This document shows, piece after piece, positions 8,755 to 18,731 of a stretch of 64,000 bases of DNA. The position numbers and the translations under genes were made by a program. Numbering within the stretch: position 1 is the stretch's first letter; every line of letters begins with the position of its first letter. Origin of the DNA: Muribaculaceae bacterium (GTDB taxonomy: Bacteria; Pseudomonadota; Alphaproteobacteria; Rs-D84); the NCBI GenBank assembly GCA_023665245.1, contig JAMPEH010000005.1, positions 1 through 64,000 of the forward strand, written 5' to 3'. The notes beneath the pieces were generated by a model. That model was given only the letters and a program-made list of their open reading frames with translations. It searched no databases and was not told the DNA's origin.

Positions 8755-9645
8755 ATGAAAGGAATTATTCTGGCCGGTGGCAGTGGCACACGTCTGTACC
8801 CATTGACCAAAACCACATCCAAGCAATTATTGCCGGTATACGACAAACCCATGATTTATTACCCGTTATCAACGCTGATGCAATTTGGCATACGTGATAT
8901 ATTGATAATATCTACCCCCCAAGATACACCAAATATTGAACGCCTGTTTGGTAATGGTGCGTCGCTGGGTATGAATATTCAATATGCCATACAGCCAGAA
9001 CCCAAAGGCATCGCCCAGGCATTTACAATCGGTGCAGACTTCATCGGCAATGACGATGTATGCCTGATTCTGGGCGACAATATTTTCCACATGGGCGACC
9101 AATTCAAATGGTTTCAACAGGTTGTTTCACAAAATGCGGGCAAACGCGCAACAATCTTTGCATACCATGTATCCGACCCATGGCGCTTTGGCGTTGTTGA
9201 ATTTGACGACAATTTAAACGCAATATCTATCGAAGAAAAACCCAAAAATCCAAAGTCAAACTTTGCATCCGTCGGCCTGTATTTTTATCCATCCGACGTT
9301 GTTGCACGTGCTAAATCATTAACACCATCGGCACGCGGCGAACTGGAAATAACAGATTTGAACAATCTGTATCTGAACGAAGGCCGCATGTCCGTCGTCC
9401 CAATGCGTCGCGGCAACGCGTGGTTGGATGCCGGCACCCCAAAAAGCCTGATGGATTCCGGCAACTTTATCCAAATTATCGAAGAACGCCAGGGTTTAAA
9501 AATCGCATGTATCGAAGAAATTGCATTTCGCCAGGGATTCATATCAGTCGCACAACTGAATCAAATCATTGACGGTATAAAGGACTGTGATTATAAAAAC
9601 TATCTGATAAAAGTATCACAAGAGGACAGACATGAACTTTATTAA
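8755..9645 (+). CDS. rfbA: Glucose-1-phosphate thymidylyltransferase
   Basis: First enzyme of dTDP-L-rhamnose synthesis, making dTDP-glucose from dTTP and glucose 1-phosphate in the cytoplasm. The 296-residue protein matches the family length. It opens with the nucleotide-binding motif GIILAGGSGTRLYPLT, then SKQLLPVYDKPMIYYPLS; the GDNIFH and EEKPKNPKS motifs of RmlA are present. An AAGGAATTTT site precedes the ATG. It overlaps the next gene by 14 bp, and the four genes form one operon in the order A-C-D-B, all required to make the activated deoxysugar for surface polysaccharide. Confidence 0.97.
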   Translation: MKGIILAGGSGTRLYPLTKTTSKQLLPVYDKPMIYYPLSTLMQFGIRDILIISTPQDTPNIERLFGNGASLGMNIQYAIQPEPKGIAQAFTIGADFIGNDDVCLILGDNIFHMGDQFKWFQQVVSQNAGKRATIFAYHVSDPWRFGVVEFDDNLNAISIEEKPKNPKSNFASVGLYFYPSDVVARAKSLTPSARGELEITDLNNLYLNEGRMSVVPMRRGNAWLDAGTPKSLMDSGNFIQIIEERQGLKIACIEEIAFRQGFISVAQLNQIIDGIKDCDYKNYLIKVSQEDRHELY

Positions 9646-10180
9646 AACCGATATCGACGGTGTTGTCATTGTCGAACCAAAAATATTTACAGATGCACGC
9701 GGCTATTTCTTTGAAAGTTATAACGAGGCAGAATTCCACCGCGCCGGCATAACGAATAAATTTGTCCAGGATAATCAATCAAAGTCATCATATGGCGTTG
9801 TACGCGGTCTGCATTGCCAATTGGGCGAACACGCCCAGGCGAAATTGGTACGTGTTTTACACGGGCGTGTCTTGGACGTAGCGGTTGATATCCGTCGTGG
9901 TTCCCCCACATTTGGCCGGCACGTCGCCGTTGAATTATCTGATGAAAACCAGCGTCAATTATTTATCCCACGCGGATTCTTGCACGGCTTTTCTGTATTA
10001 TCCGAAACAGCCGTTTTTGCATATAAATGCGATAACCTGTATTGCCCATCCGCCGAATTTGGCATCCGTTTTGATGACCCTGATATCGGAATTGATTGGC
10101 GTATACCGGCTGATAAAATCATAACATCCGCCAAAGATAACATAGCCAAAGGATTAAAAGATGTACCTGATAACCGGTAG
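9632..10180 (+). CDS. rfbC: dTDP-4-dehydrorhamnose 3,5-epimerase
   Basis: Third step of the dTDP-L-rhamnose pathway: double epimerisation of dTDP-4-keto-6-deoxyglucose at C3 and C5. The 182-residue cupin has the catalytic histidine in RGLHCQ, the HAQAKLVRVLHGRVLDVAVD strand region, and PRGFLHGFSVLSE leading to the conserved tyrosine segment. It overlaps rfbA by 14 bp and rfbD by 20 bp, consistent with translational coupling. Length and motifs are typical. Confidence 0.97.
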   Translation: MNFIKTDIDGVVIVEPKIFTDARGYFFESYNEAEFHRAGITNKFVQDNQSKSSYGVVRGLHCQLGEHAQAKLVRVLHGRVLDVAVDIRRGSPTFGRHVAVELSDENQRQLFIPRGFLHGFSVLSETAVFAYKCDNLYCPSAEFGIRFDDPDIGIDWRIPADKIITSAKDNIAKGLKDVPDNR

Positions 10181-10982
10181 TCGCGGGCAACTGGGCCAAG
10201 AATTGGCGAAATTATTACCTGATGCAATTCTGTCCGATATTGACACACTGGATATAACAGACGCAAACGCGGTTAATCAATTCGTCAAAGAAAACAATAT
10301 CGATACGATTATAAATTGTGCGGCATATACCGCCGTTGACCGTGCCGAAGATGACGAAGCCACCGCATACAAAATAAATGCAATTGGCCCTGAAAATTTG
10401 GCAAAATCCGGTGCGCGTATAATACACATATCCACCGATTATGTATTTGATGGTACGGCCCACACGCCATATACGCCGGCGGACAAACCAAACCCGGTTT
10501 CTGCATACGGGCGTACAAAACTGGCAGGCGAAAATGCGGTATTACAACATGCACGTGCCGCGGTCATTATTCGCACAGCATGGCTGTATTCACCATACGG
10601 AAATAATTTTGTAAAGACCATGCGACGCCTTGGTGCCGAACGCGACAGCATTAACGTTATATGCGACCAAATTGGCACACCAACATGTGCAGCAGACTTG
10701 GCATCTGCAATTGCACAGATATTACCGCAAATGCGCGATGGCATGCGTGGTGTATATCACTTTACCAACGAAGGTGTATGTTCCTGGTACGACTTTGCAT
10801 GCGCAATAATGAATTTTTCGGGATTACAGTGCCATGTTAACCCAATTACAACATCCGAATACCCGACACGCGCCACACGCCCATCGTACAGCGTATTAAG
10901 CAAACAATCTATCAAACAAGATTTCAACATAACAATCAACCACTGGCAGGAGGCTTTACGCACATGTCTAAAACAATTCTAG
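10161..10982 (+). CDS. rfbD: dTDP-4-dehydrorhamnose reductase
   Basis: Final step of the pathway, an NAD(P)H-dependent reduction to dTDP-L-rhamnose. The 273-residue short-chain-dehydrogenase-type protein has the nucleotide-binding GSRGQLGQEL motif at the N-terminus, the NCAAYTAVDRAE segment, STDYVFDG, and the catalytic YGRTK. It overlaps both neighbours (20 bp with rfbC, 19 bp with rfbB). Nothing is missing relative to the family. Confidence 0.97.
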   Translation: MYLITGSRGQLGQELAKLLPDAILSDIDTLDITDANAVNQFVKENNIDTIINCAAYTAVDRAEDDEATAYKINAIGPENLAKSGARIIHISTDYVFDGTAHTPYTPADKPNPVSAYGRTKLAGENAVLQHARAAVIIRTAWLYSPYGNNFVKTMRRLGAERDSINVICDQIGTPTCAADLASAIAQILPQMRDGMRGVYHFTNEGVCSWYDFACAIMNFSGLQCHVNPITTSEYPTRATRPSYSVLSKQSIKQDFNITINHWQEALRTCLKQF

Positions 10983-11974
10983 TCACAGGTGGTGCCGGAT
11001 TTATCGGTTCCAACTTTGTTCCATATTTTGCGTCAAAATATCCAGAATACAATATAATAAATTTGGATAAATTAACATACGCCGGCAATCTGGATAATCT
11101 GGCAGAGTGCGAAAATATGCCAAATTATAAATTTATCCACGGTGATATATGCGACCGCGAATTGATTGAAAAACTGTTTTGTGAACATGATATACGCGGT
11201 GTAATACACTTTGCCGCCGAAAGCCATGTTGACAATTCAATCAAGAATCCCGGCGCGTTTATCCAGACAAATATCGCGGGGACATTTAACCTGATTGACG
11301 TTGCACGTCAACACTGGATGGATGGCCCGGGCCGTGTAAAACCAGGATACGAAGACTGTCGTTTCCACCATATTTCAACAGACGAAGTATACGGCGCATT
11401 GGGAAATGACGGATTTTTCACCGAAACAACCCCATATGCCCCAAACAGTCCATATTCTGCATCCAAGGCCAGTTCAGATTTTATCGTACGCGCATATCAC
11501 CATACATTTGGCATGAACGTGACAACATCTAATTGCTCTAATAACTATGGCCCGAAACAGCATAATGAAAAATTAATTCCGCATATTATATCCAAGGCAC
11601 TGGCCGGCCAACCATTACCAATTTATGGACGTGGCGAAAATGTGCGCGATTGGTTATATGTATTGGACCATGCACGGGCGATTGATTTGATATTCCATAC
11701 TGGAAAATCTGGTGAAACATATAATATTGGCGGTCACAATGAACGCAACAATATAACTATTGTAAAAACAATATGTGCAATATTGGACGAAATGCGCCCA
11801 AGAGCCGACGGCAAACCATACGCCGACCAAATTGAATTTGTTGCCGACCGAGCAGGGCATGATTTCAGATACGCAATTGATGCGACAAAACTAGAAACAG
11901 AACTCGGCTGGCACGCAGACGAAACATTTGACACCGGCATTGTAAAAACAGTCAAATGGTACCTAGATAACTAA
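10964..11974 (+). CDS. rfbB: dTDP-glucose 4,6-dehydratase
   Basis: Second step of the pathway, converting dTDP-glucose to dTDP-4-keto-6-deoxyglucose with bound NAD. The 336-residue extended SDR protein has the GGAGFIGSNF dinucleotide motif, HFAAESHVD, the catalytic STDEVYG threonine/aspartate/glutamate segment, and YSASKASSD with the active-site tyrosine and lysine. It is the last gene of the rhamnose operon and is followed by a terminator and two minus-strand tRNAs. Confidence 0.97.
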   Translation: MSKTILVTGGAGFIGSNFVPYFASKYPEYNIINLDKLTYAGNLDNLAECENMPNYKFIHGDICDRELIEKLFCEHDIRGVIHFAAESHVDNSIKNPGAFIQTNIAGTFNLIDVARQHWMDGPGRVKPGYEDCRFHHISTDEVYGALGNDGFFTETTPYAPNSPYSASKASSDFIVRAYHHTFGMNVTTSNCSNNYGPKQHNEKLIPHIISKALAGQPLPIYGRGENVRDWLYVLDHARAIDLIFHTGKSGETYNIGGHNERNNITIVKTICAILDEMRPRADGKPYADQIEFVADRAGHDFRYAIDATKLETELGWHADETFDTGIVKTVKWYLDN

Positions 11975-11982
11975 GCAAAACA

Positions 11983-12009
11983 AAAAACCGGCAAATGCCG
12001 GTTTTATTT
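11983..12009 (+). terminator. Terminator of the dTDP-rhamnose operon
   Basis: AAACCGGC and GCCGGTTT pair around AAAT and are followed by a T-rich tract. It lies 9 bp after the rfbB stop. Confidence 0.88.
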
Positions 12010-12010
12010 T

Positions 12011-12086
12011 TGGTGGAGCTGATGGGACTCAAACCCACGACCTCTACGATGCGAACGTAGCGCTCTATCAACTGAGCTACAACCCC
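12011..12086 (-). tRNA. tRNA-Ala (CGC)
   Basis: Minus-strand cloverleaf: acceptor GGGGTTG with CAGCTCC (one G-T pair), anticodon stem CTACG/CGTAG around TTCGCAT, giving anticodon CGC. CCA is encoded. Confidence 0.93.
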
Positions 12087-12105
12087 AAAACTCTTTCAAA
12101 AAACA

Positions 12106-12192
12106 TGGTGCGGATAAGAAGACTCGAACTTCCAAGGCATTGCTGCCACTAGTACCTGAAACTAGCGCGTCTACCAATTCCGCCATATCCGC
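12106..12192 (-). tRNA. tRNA-Leu (CAG)
   Basis: Class II cloverleaf on the minus strand: acceptor GCGGATA/TATCCGC (mature 5' end at 12192), anticodon stem CTAGT/ACTAG around TTCAGGT (anticodon CAG), and a long variable arm. CCA is encoded. It lies 19 bp from tRNA-Ala on the same strand. Confidence 0.94.
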
Positions 12193-12249
12193 AGTACCGG
12201 TGCATATATTATATCAACTTTCCATCTATTGCAAGGGGAAAAATTCAAA

Positions 12250-12855
12250 TTATTTATTCGATGTGGTTTGGTCGGATTCTATTTTCGCCATCGCACGACG
12301 CAGCGATTTTGACGGTCGCACCCACCATACGGCAATACCAATATAAATCACCATTGATATTAACGGATGAATAAATGCGACGCAAGATGCGACTACTAAA
12401 ATTAATATTGATGCTTTTTCACGTATGCCTGAACGCAGACCACGCACAATCGGCGCATCTGCATCATGTATACGCAACAAGATTAATTCCAATATGCGAT
12501 ATGACATAAATACACATACCAACACCGCACCATACGCTGCAACAGGCACCGGATTAAAATGATTTTCATCTACCCATGCAGTAAAAAACGGTATCAGTGA
12601 CAACCAAAACAGAAAGTTCAAATTTGCCCACAGAACACCATTACTTAACCGTCGTGTGGCCTGTAATAAATATCGGTGATTCACCCAGAACACCGCACCA
12701 TAAACAAAACTTAATACATAACTTAAAAATATCGGCACCAGTGGCACCAGCGCCCCCAATGTCCAACCACTGGGCGCCTGTAGTTCCAGCACCATAATAG
12801 TGATAATAACGGCAAACAAACCATCACTGAACGCCGCCAATCGTGATGTATTCAT
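12250..12855 (-). CDS. TMEM175-family (DUF1211) potassium channel-like membrane protein
   Basis: Bacterial TMEM175 proteins form potassium-permeable channels in the inner membrane. The start at 12855 follows an AAAGGA site and gives 201 residues, the usual length. The family signature is at the very N-terminus, RLAAFSDGLFAVIITIMVLE (R-x(3)-FSD), then further hydrophobic segments, including FLSYVLSFVYGAVFWVNHRY and LNFLFWLSLIPFFTAWV. An in-frame start 84 bases upstream would add a hydrophobic extension not found in the family. It stands alone between tRNA genes and a divergent Cys-rich protein gene. Confidence 0.88.
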   Translation of the reverse strand: MNTSRLAAFSDGLFAVIITIMVLELQAPSGWTLGALVPLVPIFLSYVLSFVYGAVFWVNHRYLLQATRRLSNGVLWANLNFLFWLSLIPFFTAWVDENHFNPVPVAAYGAVLVCVFMSYRILELILLRIHDADAPIVRGLRSGIREKASILILVVASCVAFIHPLISMVIYIGIAVWWVRPSKSLRRAMAKIESDQTTSNK

Positions 12856-12987
12856 ATTTAGAAATCCTTTGTTCAAAACAATATCACAGGGCACCACTAA
12901 CATCATCAGGTATAAAATCATGATGCATACCAGATGCATTTTTGCCTTGCCCTGATTTTCTGTAATTTGCTAAACTAAATATCAGAG

Positions 12988-15606
12988 ATGAGCAGAATTC
13001 TGATTTTTATCGCATATTCTATATTTATCGCGTCTGGCGCCACCGCCGCCGTGCGTGATGGAACGGCGAATTCGCGCACCACATCAACCCAGCGTGTTGT
13101 GTCAACAAAACCAGTTGAACGCACAACAACATCACGAATTGGCACACAAAACACACAACAACGTGCCAGCACCACATCAGCACGTACAAATGCACGCACT
13201 GCGAATACTGTATCATCACGCACAACAACATCTGAAACTGGCGCACGTGCAACAATATCACGCGCCGCAACGGCATTAAAATCTGTTGCCGCACGTGCCA
13301 CCACGTCACGCCCACCCGTCACCACCGCACGCGCTGCAACAGATACCAGCGCCACCGCAATGAGTCAGACACGCACCGGTGCAGATTACGAGCGTTGTAA
13401 AACCGCATATTTCACATGTATGGATCAATTTTGCCAACTGAAAAATGATAATTACCGCCGGTGTTCTTGCAACGACAGGGTATATGATTTAGATGACGCA
13501 TTTGACACCCTGCAACAGGCCGGCGAAAAATTAACAACATTTACAGAAAATCTGGATGTCGTTGGCATGACTGCCGCCCAGGCCACATCTATGAAGCGTG
13601 CATCCGAAGGCGAAAGCACATTAACATCGGATTCATCCGCATCCAAGGCATTATTACAGGCAATTATGAATTCTATACGCGGCGACGATGCATCGGTTGG
13701 CGGGAAATATTCCGATCTGAACAGTATCAACATATCATTTGATACCGCAAATGCATTTGGCACGGCTGATGCCGGCCAGATAATTGGCACATACAACGGC
13801 AAAAATTTATATTCCGCCGTATACCCCCAGTGTCGCCAGGCCGTACGTGGTGACTGTAATGACGCATCACTGCAACGTGCAATAACCGCATACCTGATGG
13901 CAATTGAACAGGATTGCAATACTGTTCAAACCGCCATTGAAACGAAACAAAAGCAAATGAAATCTGCCGTCCGCGAGGGCAGTGCAATGCTGGACCTGGC
14001 ACGTGTTGAAAACCGCAAGAACCATAATTCGTCTGATTTCACAACATGCCTGAATAATGTAGAGGCCGCCGTACTAAGCGAAGAAGTATGTGGCGCGAAT
14101 TATCACAAATGCCTGGATAATGGTGAATTTATTGATATATCTACGGGCAAACCGATTACCGGTGTTGAAAAGTTCTATGAACTGGAACGCTTGTTAACGT
14201 TCAGTGATAATGTTGATGCCGCCAACCAACAATTATCAAAAATGGTGAACAATCGCCAATTCGTTCAAAACTTTGAAAAGCGTGTAAAAAAATTCGCAGA
14301 ACCCGCACTGGATAAATGCGTGGAATTGGCAGACGACGTCTGGGCTGAATATCTGGACAGGGCACTGTTGGCCATATACTATGCCCAAAAGTCCAAGGTT
14401 GCAGAAATCAAACAGGGTTGCTTTGACTTTATATCATCATGCTATACAAACGTAGACAACGGATTAACCCAGGCAATGCAGGCCCTGACCGACGGCAGCG
14501 ATATTGTAATCCAACCGGATAAAATCGTATTAAACAGTGAAATGTGCCGCAACTATGTGAATTCATGTGACAATATGTTTGATGGCAAAATTATCACAGA
14601 ATATATCAACAACCGCACAGACATCGACCGCACAACTGCATGTCGCGCAGCGGCCAAACAATGCTTTGATAAATTTGGCGGAACGGGATACCAAAACTTT
14701 TATTATCCATACAGTGGCCTGTTCACTGCTGGCAGTGCCTTGGATTGGCTGACCCTGTATGATTTTACCACAGATACAGATGCAAAAACTAAGAAAGCAT
14801 ACAAATCAGAATGCGCGAAACAATTGGCCGATATTGATTCTTGCAAAGATAAAGTAGAAGAAGTATTTGGTGGATTTGACAAGCATTATACAACAATGTC
14901 GGCCAGCACATCAGACAAAGGCAATGTAATTGAAATCAACGACGCGAACACATCCGGCATCGCCAGATATGGCACACTGGAAACCAAAAACATCGAGAAC
15001 GAAAAAGGTGAAGGAAAAGACATAACAATATTAGCACATCACGAACCGCGTCCAACCGGCGTTGCCACCGAAATCTACTATCAGATTGTTGATATGCTGT
15101 CAATTCAGTGCTCTAATTTACAGGGCAGATTCCTAGAACCGCAATTTATATTACCATTGGGCTCATATGATACCGACGACAACGGTGATATATGCGTGGC
15201 AAAATTTAGCGAAGGTGGCACATACAAAGATTTAGTTGACCAATATGGAATTGGCGAAGATGAAAATATGTGTCCACGCGACTATGGTTTAAGTGTAGAT
15301 ACCAAATCATGGGGTGCATGTTATTGTTGGGAAAACGGTGGCCGACGCAGCAAATGGGGCAAAAGTCCGATTTGCGTTGCCGGATTACCTGTACCACAAC
15401 CAGAAGGCTCAGACACCAGCAACGATGCACTGAATGCATCATGCAACACCAAAGGTATCACAGTATCACAGGCAACCAAGACCATGACCCGTGACCAGTG
15501 GTGCACACAAACCATCAATATGAATACAAAACAAGTATGTCCAAAGGGCGTCAGTGGTACCGAATGCGAAATTCCAAACAAACTGCCCCAGGCATTAACG
15601 GAATAA
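12988..15606 (+). CDS. Large secreted Cys-rich protein with Thr/Arg-rich N-terminus
   Basis: I do not recognise this 872-residue protein. After a signal peptide (MSRILIFIAYSIFIASGATA) comes a low-complexity region of Thr, Ser, Arg and Ala (about 25-130). A Cys-rich body follows, opening with CKTAYFTCMDQFC and CSCNDRVYDLDDA. More than 25 cysteines are spread over the body, many in spaced pairs such as CLNNVEAAVLSEEVC and CFDFISSC. The last 120 residues hold CYCWENGGRRSKWG and a CPKGVSGTEC motif. The picture is a disulfide-stabilised surface or extracellular protein. It is transcribed alone and closes with a bidirectional terminator. Confidence 0.75.
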   Translation: MSRILIFIAYSIFIASGATAAVRDGTANSRTTSTQRVVSTKPVERTTTSRIGTQNTQQRASTTSARTNARTANTVSSRTTTSETGARATISRAATALKSVAARATTSRPPVTTARAATDTSATAMSQTRTGADYERCKTAYFTCMDQFCQLKNDNYRRCSCNDRVYDLDDAFDTLQQAGEKLTTFTENLDVVGMTAAQATSMKRASEGESTLTSDSSASKALLQAIMNSIRGDDASVGGKYSDLNSINISFDTANAFGTADAGQIIGTYNGKNLYSAVYPQCRQAVRGDCNDASLQRAITAYLMAIEQDCNTVQTAIETKQKQMKSAVREGSAMLDLARVENRKNHNSSDFTTCLNNVEAAVLSEEVCGANYHKCLDNGEFIDISTGKPITGVEKFYELERLLTFSDNVDAANQQLSKMVNNRQFVQNFEKRVKKFAEPALDKCVELADDVWAEYLDRALLAIYYAQKSKVAEIKQGCFDFISSCYTNVDNGLTQAMQALTDGSDIVIQPDKIVLNSEMCRNYVNSCDNMFDGKIITEYINNRTDIDRTTACRAAAKQCFDKFGGTGYQNFYYPYSGLFTAGSALDWLTLYDFTTDTDAKTKKAYKSECAKQLADIDSCKDKVEEVFGGFDKHYTTMSASTSDKGNVIEINDANTSGIARYGTLETKNIENEKGEGKDITILAHHEPRPTGVATEIYYQIVDMLSIQCSNLQGRFLEPQFILPLGSYDTDDNGDICVAKFSEGGTYKDLVDQYGIGEDENMCPRDYGLSVDTKSWGACYCWENGGRRSKWGKSPICVAGLPVPQPEGSDTSNDALNASCNTKGITVSQATKTMTRDQWCTQTINMNTKQVCPKGVSGTECEIPNKLPQALTE

Positions 15607-15618
15607 AATTCATATAAC

Positions 15619-15646
15619 AAACCGCCAAAATATTGGCGGTTTTAAT
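15619..15646. terminator. Bidirectional terminator between the Cys-rich protein gene and lpxB
   Basis: AACCGCCAA and TTGGCGGTT pair around AATA; T-rich tracts follow on the plus strand and A-rich bases precede it, so it can end both converging transcripts. Confidence 0.85.
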
Positions 15647-15659
15647 TTTCTTCAAAATA

Positions 15660-16805
15660 TTATTTACATATTGTTTTATATATATCGTCAGCAATAATAC
15701 CAACGGCACCACGGTCACCCGGCCGCCACAATTTGTCTGCATCGCGCAATTGTGCAACCATTTTTTCACGCACAGACGGAATCGACAATTCACAAAACAC
15801 ATTTACAACATTTTGCGCCGTGGACGCCGGCCCCAAGAATTCCGGATACACCGTACGCTGTAATAATACATTTACCAGTGAGACCCATTTTGTACGTATA
15901 ACCTGACGTACCAACCATGTTGTCACCGGATTCATTTTATATATAATTATCGCAGGGATATGAATCATCGCCAATTCGGCGGATACAGTACCACTGGCCG
16001 CGATTGCAATATAAGTTTTGGAATACCAATCATAACGCTGCGCCGCCGGCACCAGTTCTGGCTTTATCGGCCACGTGTCAATCTGTTCACGCAAATATGC
16101 ATTGGTTGTTTCAACTGTCGGCATTACAAATTTATATCCGGTATATCCGCACGAAACCATCATATCCACAATCTGTCGGAATACGGGTAATAATTTTTTT
16201 ACCTCGCTCATACGGCTGCCGGGGATAAGGGTTATAATCTTTTCAGACGGCACCGCATCTGGATAGCGTCCAATTAATTTATCTGCAATCGGATGACCAA
16301 CCGCAATCGTTGACAGACCATATTTGGTGAAATAGGGCACTTCAAAATCAAAAAATGCATATAATTTATCAAATGTTTTTGCGTATTTTTTTGCACGCCC
16401 CGGACGCCATGCCCAAACCTGGGGCGCAACAAAGTGATGAAACCGCAAGCCTTGTTTTATTAAATCGCGACCACTACGCGATTTTTTTACCAATTTTATA
16501 ACACCACGCGCAAACCCGGGTGCATCAATCGTCAAAACAATATCTGGGCGCGTACGGATTATTTCATCCGCCGTCTGGCGCATACGACGCGTTAATGTAC
16601 GGGCATTGGCCACAACCTCTAATACACCCATGACGGCCAAATCCGACATCGGAAACAGGCTGGTCATACCGGCCGCCATCATATTTTCACCACCAACGCC
16701 GATAAATTCTGCACCGTCGCGCATTTGTTCAATTATGCGCCCACCCAACACATCGCCGGACACTTCGCCTGCGATAATAAATACTTTGATTTTTTTATTC
16801 TGCAT
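15660..16805 (-). CDS. lpxB: Lipid-A-disaccharide synthase
   Basis: GT19 glycosyltransferase joining UDP-2,3-diacylglucosamine and lipid X in lipid A synthesis at the inner membrane. The start at 16805 gives 381 residues beginning MQNKKIKVFIIAGEVSGD, with the family GEVSGDVLGG motif at once. It also has FIGVGGENMMAAGM, IDAPGFARGVIK, PQVWAWRPGRAKK and LPGSRMSEVKKLLPVF, all typical of LpxB. It overlaps the 3' end of lpxA by 11 bp, so the two are translationally coupled. Later-acting lipid A genes are not in the window. Confidence 0.96.
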   Translation of the reverse strand: MQNKKIKVFIIAGEVSGDVLGGRIIEQMRDGAEFIGVGGENMMAAGMTSLFPMSDLAVMGVLEVVANARTLTRRMRQTADEIIRTRPDIVLTIDAPGFARGVIKLVKKSRSGRDLIKQGLRFHHFVAPQVWAWRPGRAKKYAKTFDKLYAFFDFEVPYFTKYGLSTIAVGHPIADKLIGRYPDAVPSEKIITLIPGSRMSEVKKLLPVFRQIVDMMVSCGYTGYKFVMPTVETTNAYLREQIDTWPIKPELVPAAQRYDWYSKTYIAIAASGTVSAELAMIHIPAIIIYKMNPVTTWLVRQVIRTKWVSLVNVLLQRTVYPEFLGPASTAQNVVNVFCELSIPSVREKMVAQLRDADKLWRPGDRGAVGIIADDIYKTICK

Positions 16806-17595
16806 TGTTTGACGTACCAATTCCACGCTTTGAACGGTTTTCGATAAAGTCAATCGCATCCATCGCGTATTTATTGTTTTTTACATCCTTGCGAATACGG
16901 TTAACACGATCTGCAACCGTGCCATCCGTACCACGAAATACCGCATTATAAACGGAATGAATTGCATGCATATCTTCATTGGTAAATCCATGACGCATAA
17001 GTCCCACACGATTAATCGTACGATATGTTGCACGTGCACCATCATATATCGCATATGGCAAAATATCATTTCCAACGCCGGACATACCACCAATAAACGC
17101 ATTGCGTCCAATACGCGCAAACTGCAACACACATACGCCACCAGATAAAATCGCAAAGTCTTCAATTTCAACGTGACCCGCAACCTGAACCAGGTTTGAC
17201 ATAACAACACTGTTGCCAACCTTGCAATCGTGGCCAACGTGTGCATTAACCATAATCTGGCAATCATCACCAATAACCGTACCATCAGACGCAGGCGTAC
17301 CAGAATGTATCGTCACATATTCACGGATACGACAACGTTTACCAATGCGCAGCCCAGTCATGGCATCTTCATCCTGCCATTTTAAGTCCTGGCTCATCAC
17401 GCCCAGTACCGCAAACGGATACACGATTGAATCATCACCAATTGATGTCTTGCCATCAATAACCACATGTGAAACCAGTTCAACGCGGTCACCCAGTACT
17501 ACGTTTGAGCCAACAATACAGTATGGCCCAATTTTGCAATCGGCACCAATAACGGCACCGTCATGAATTATTGCGGTTGGATGTATATTTGTCAT
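16795..17595 (-). CDS. lpxA: UDP-N-acetylglucosamine O-acyltransferase
   Basis: First committed step of lipid A synthesis, transferring a 3-hydroxyacyl chain from ACP to UDP-GlcNAc. The 266-residue protein is built of left-handed beta-helix hexapeptide repeats from residue 5 to about 190 (for example IHDGAVIGADCKIGP). The catalytic histidine is in VNAHVGHDCKVGN, and a helical C-terminal domain follows. Length is normal. It is the first gene of the lpxA-lpxB pair; fabZ and lpxD, which usually precede it, are absent here. Confidence 0.96.
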   Translation of the reverse strand: MTNIHPTAIIHDGAVIGADCKIGPYCIVGSNVVLGDRVELVSHVVIDGKTSIGDDSIVYPFAVLGVMSQDLKWQDEDAMTGLRIGKRCRIREYVTIHSGTPASDGTVIGDDCQIMVNAHVGHDCKVGNSVVMSNLVQVAGHVEIEDFAILSGGVCVLQFARIGRNAFIGGMSGVGNDILPYAIYDGARATYRTINRVGLMRHGFTNEDMHAIHSVYNAVFRGTDGTVADRVNRIRKDVKNNKYAMDAIDFIENRSKRGIGTSNNAE

Positions 17596-17683
17596 AATTA
17601 CAGGCCTATATTTTAATATTCATTATTTCTTATGAAATACTACACCACCACGGCCATCAATGGTATTCAATAAATATAACCAA

Positions 17684-18691
17684 TTATAACAATTCGCGAA
17701 TATCGCTGACAAAACTGGCACATGGCAACTGCATCCAACACAATATACCCAATGCAGTTATAACCGGCATAGCGGTCAGAACACCAAATGCCCCCAGTGT
17801 CAACGCAAACAAACAAGAACCTAAATTTTCAGATACTTTTTTCGCATGCCACACCGACATAGCAAATGATACAAACATCGCCACCACTGTGCCCAAGAAC
17901 ACCGGCACAGATTCTGTCATAAAGAACAACACCAATCCCAACGCCACAATAAACCGCGCCATCCACTTTAATTTAATATATGCACTGCGATGAATTCGTG
18001 AACACGGTTTTACATTGTTTATCGCCACACATGCGGCAACCAGTGCCCCAAACACAAATATCGCCAACATATGCAACACACTTAAATTACCCAATTGTCC
18101 GAAACGAAAATATTCTGGTTGCATCAAAACTGCAACAACAACCATCGTCATAATCACAATCGCCCCCGACACCACCGGCAACGTGCGACGCCCACGACGT
18201 CCCACCACAACACCAAACACAACAGCCCCAATCTGCAATATTGGCCCCCACCACGCATGCAGGTCGGTCACACCAACCGCCAGCAATATTAACACCATCG
18301 CCCCAATCATCGCCATACGCATACGACGCGATGCATCTTTCCATCGTGGCAATTTCACATCACGCGTACGTGCGGCAACGAACATCCCGCACAGTCCCAA
18401 AATCACCGCCGACACAAACGGCAGAACCGACACCCCGTCACGCAATACGACATAATTACCACCGAATAAAACCAACCATATAAATGTCATAACGACCATA
18501 GTCACAGAACTGTTATTTATAATATTATTGCGGTTCCAACCAATCTTATCCAAGAACACATTGCCACAAAAATAAACCAACACAAACAAGGGCATCGCCA
18601 ATATCGCATGCCACAGAAACGCAGGCGCTATCAAGGCCGCATTATTAAATGCACTAACCGCACTTTTTACAACAATCACATCATCAAACAT
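17684..18691 (-). CDS. Polytopic inner-membrane protein, unknown
   Basis: A 335-residue protein with about nine to ten predicted membrane segments and few charged residues apart from Arg/Lys-rich loops (RTRDVKLPRWKDASRRMRM, GRRGRRT). No transporter or enzyme motif is visible to me. It is divergent from trmN6, with 40 bp between the start codons, so the two share a regulatory region. It could be a lineage-specific membrane protein; the function is open. Confidence 0.65.
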   Translation of the reverse strand: MFDDVIVVKSAVSAFNNAALIAPAFLWHAILAMPLFVLVYFCGNVFLDKIGWNRNNIINNSSVTMVVMTFIWLVLFGGNYVVLRDGVSVLPFVSAVILGLCGMFVAARTRDVKLPRWKDASRRMRMAMIGAMVLILLAVGVTDLHAWWGPILQIGAVVFGVVVGRRGRRTLPVVSGAIVIMTMVVVAVLMQPEYFRFGQLGNLSVLHMLAIFVFGALVAACVAINNVKPCSRIHRSAYIKLKWMARFIVALGLVLFFMTESVPVFLGTVVAMFVSFAMSVWHAKKVSENLGSCLFALTLGAFGVLTAMPVITALGILCWMQLPCASFVSDIRELL

Positions 18692-18731
18692 AAACTTGCC
18701 TTTTAATTTTGTTGAATTATTATATAAAGGT

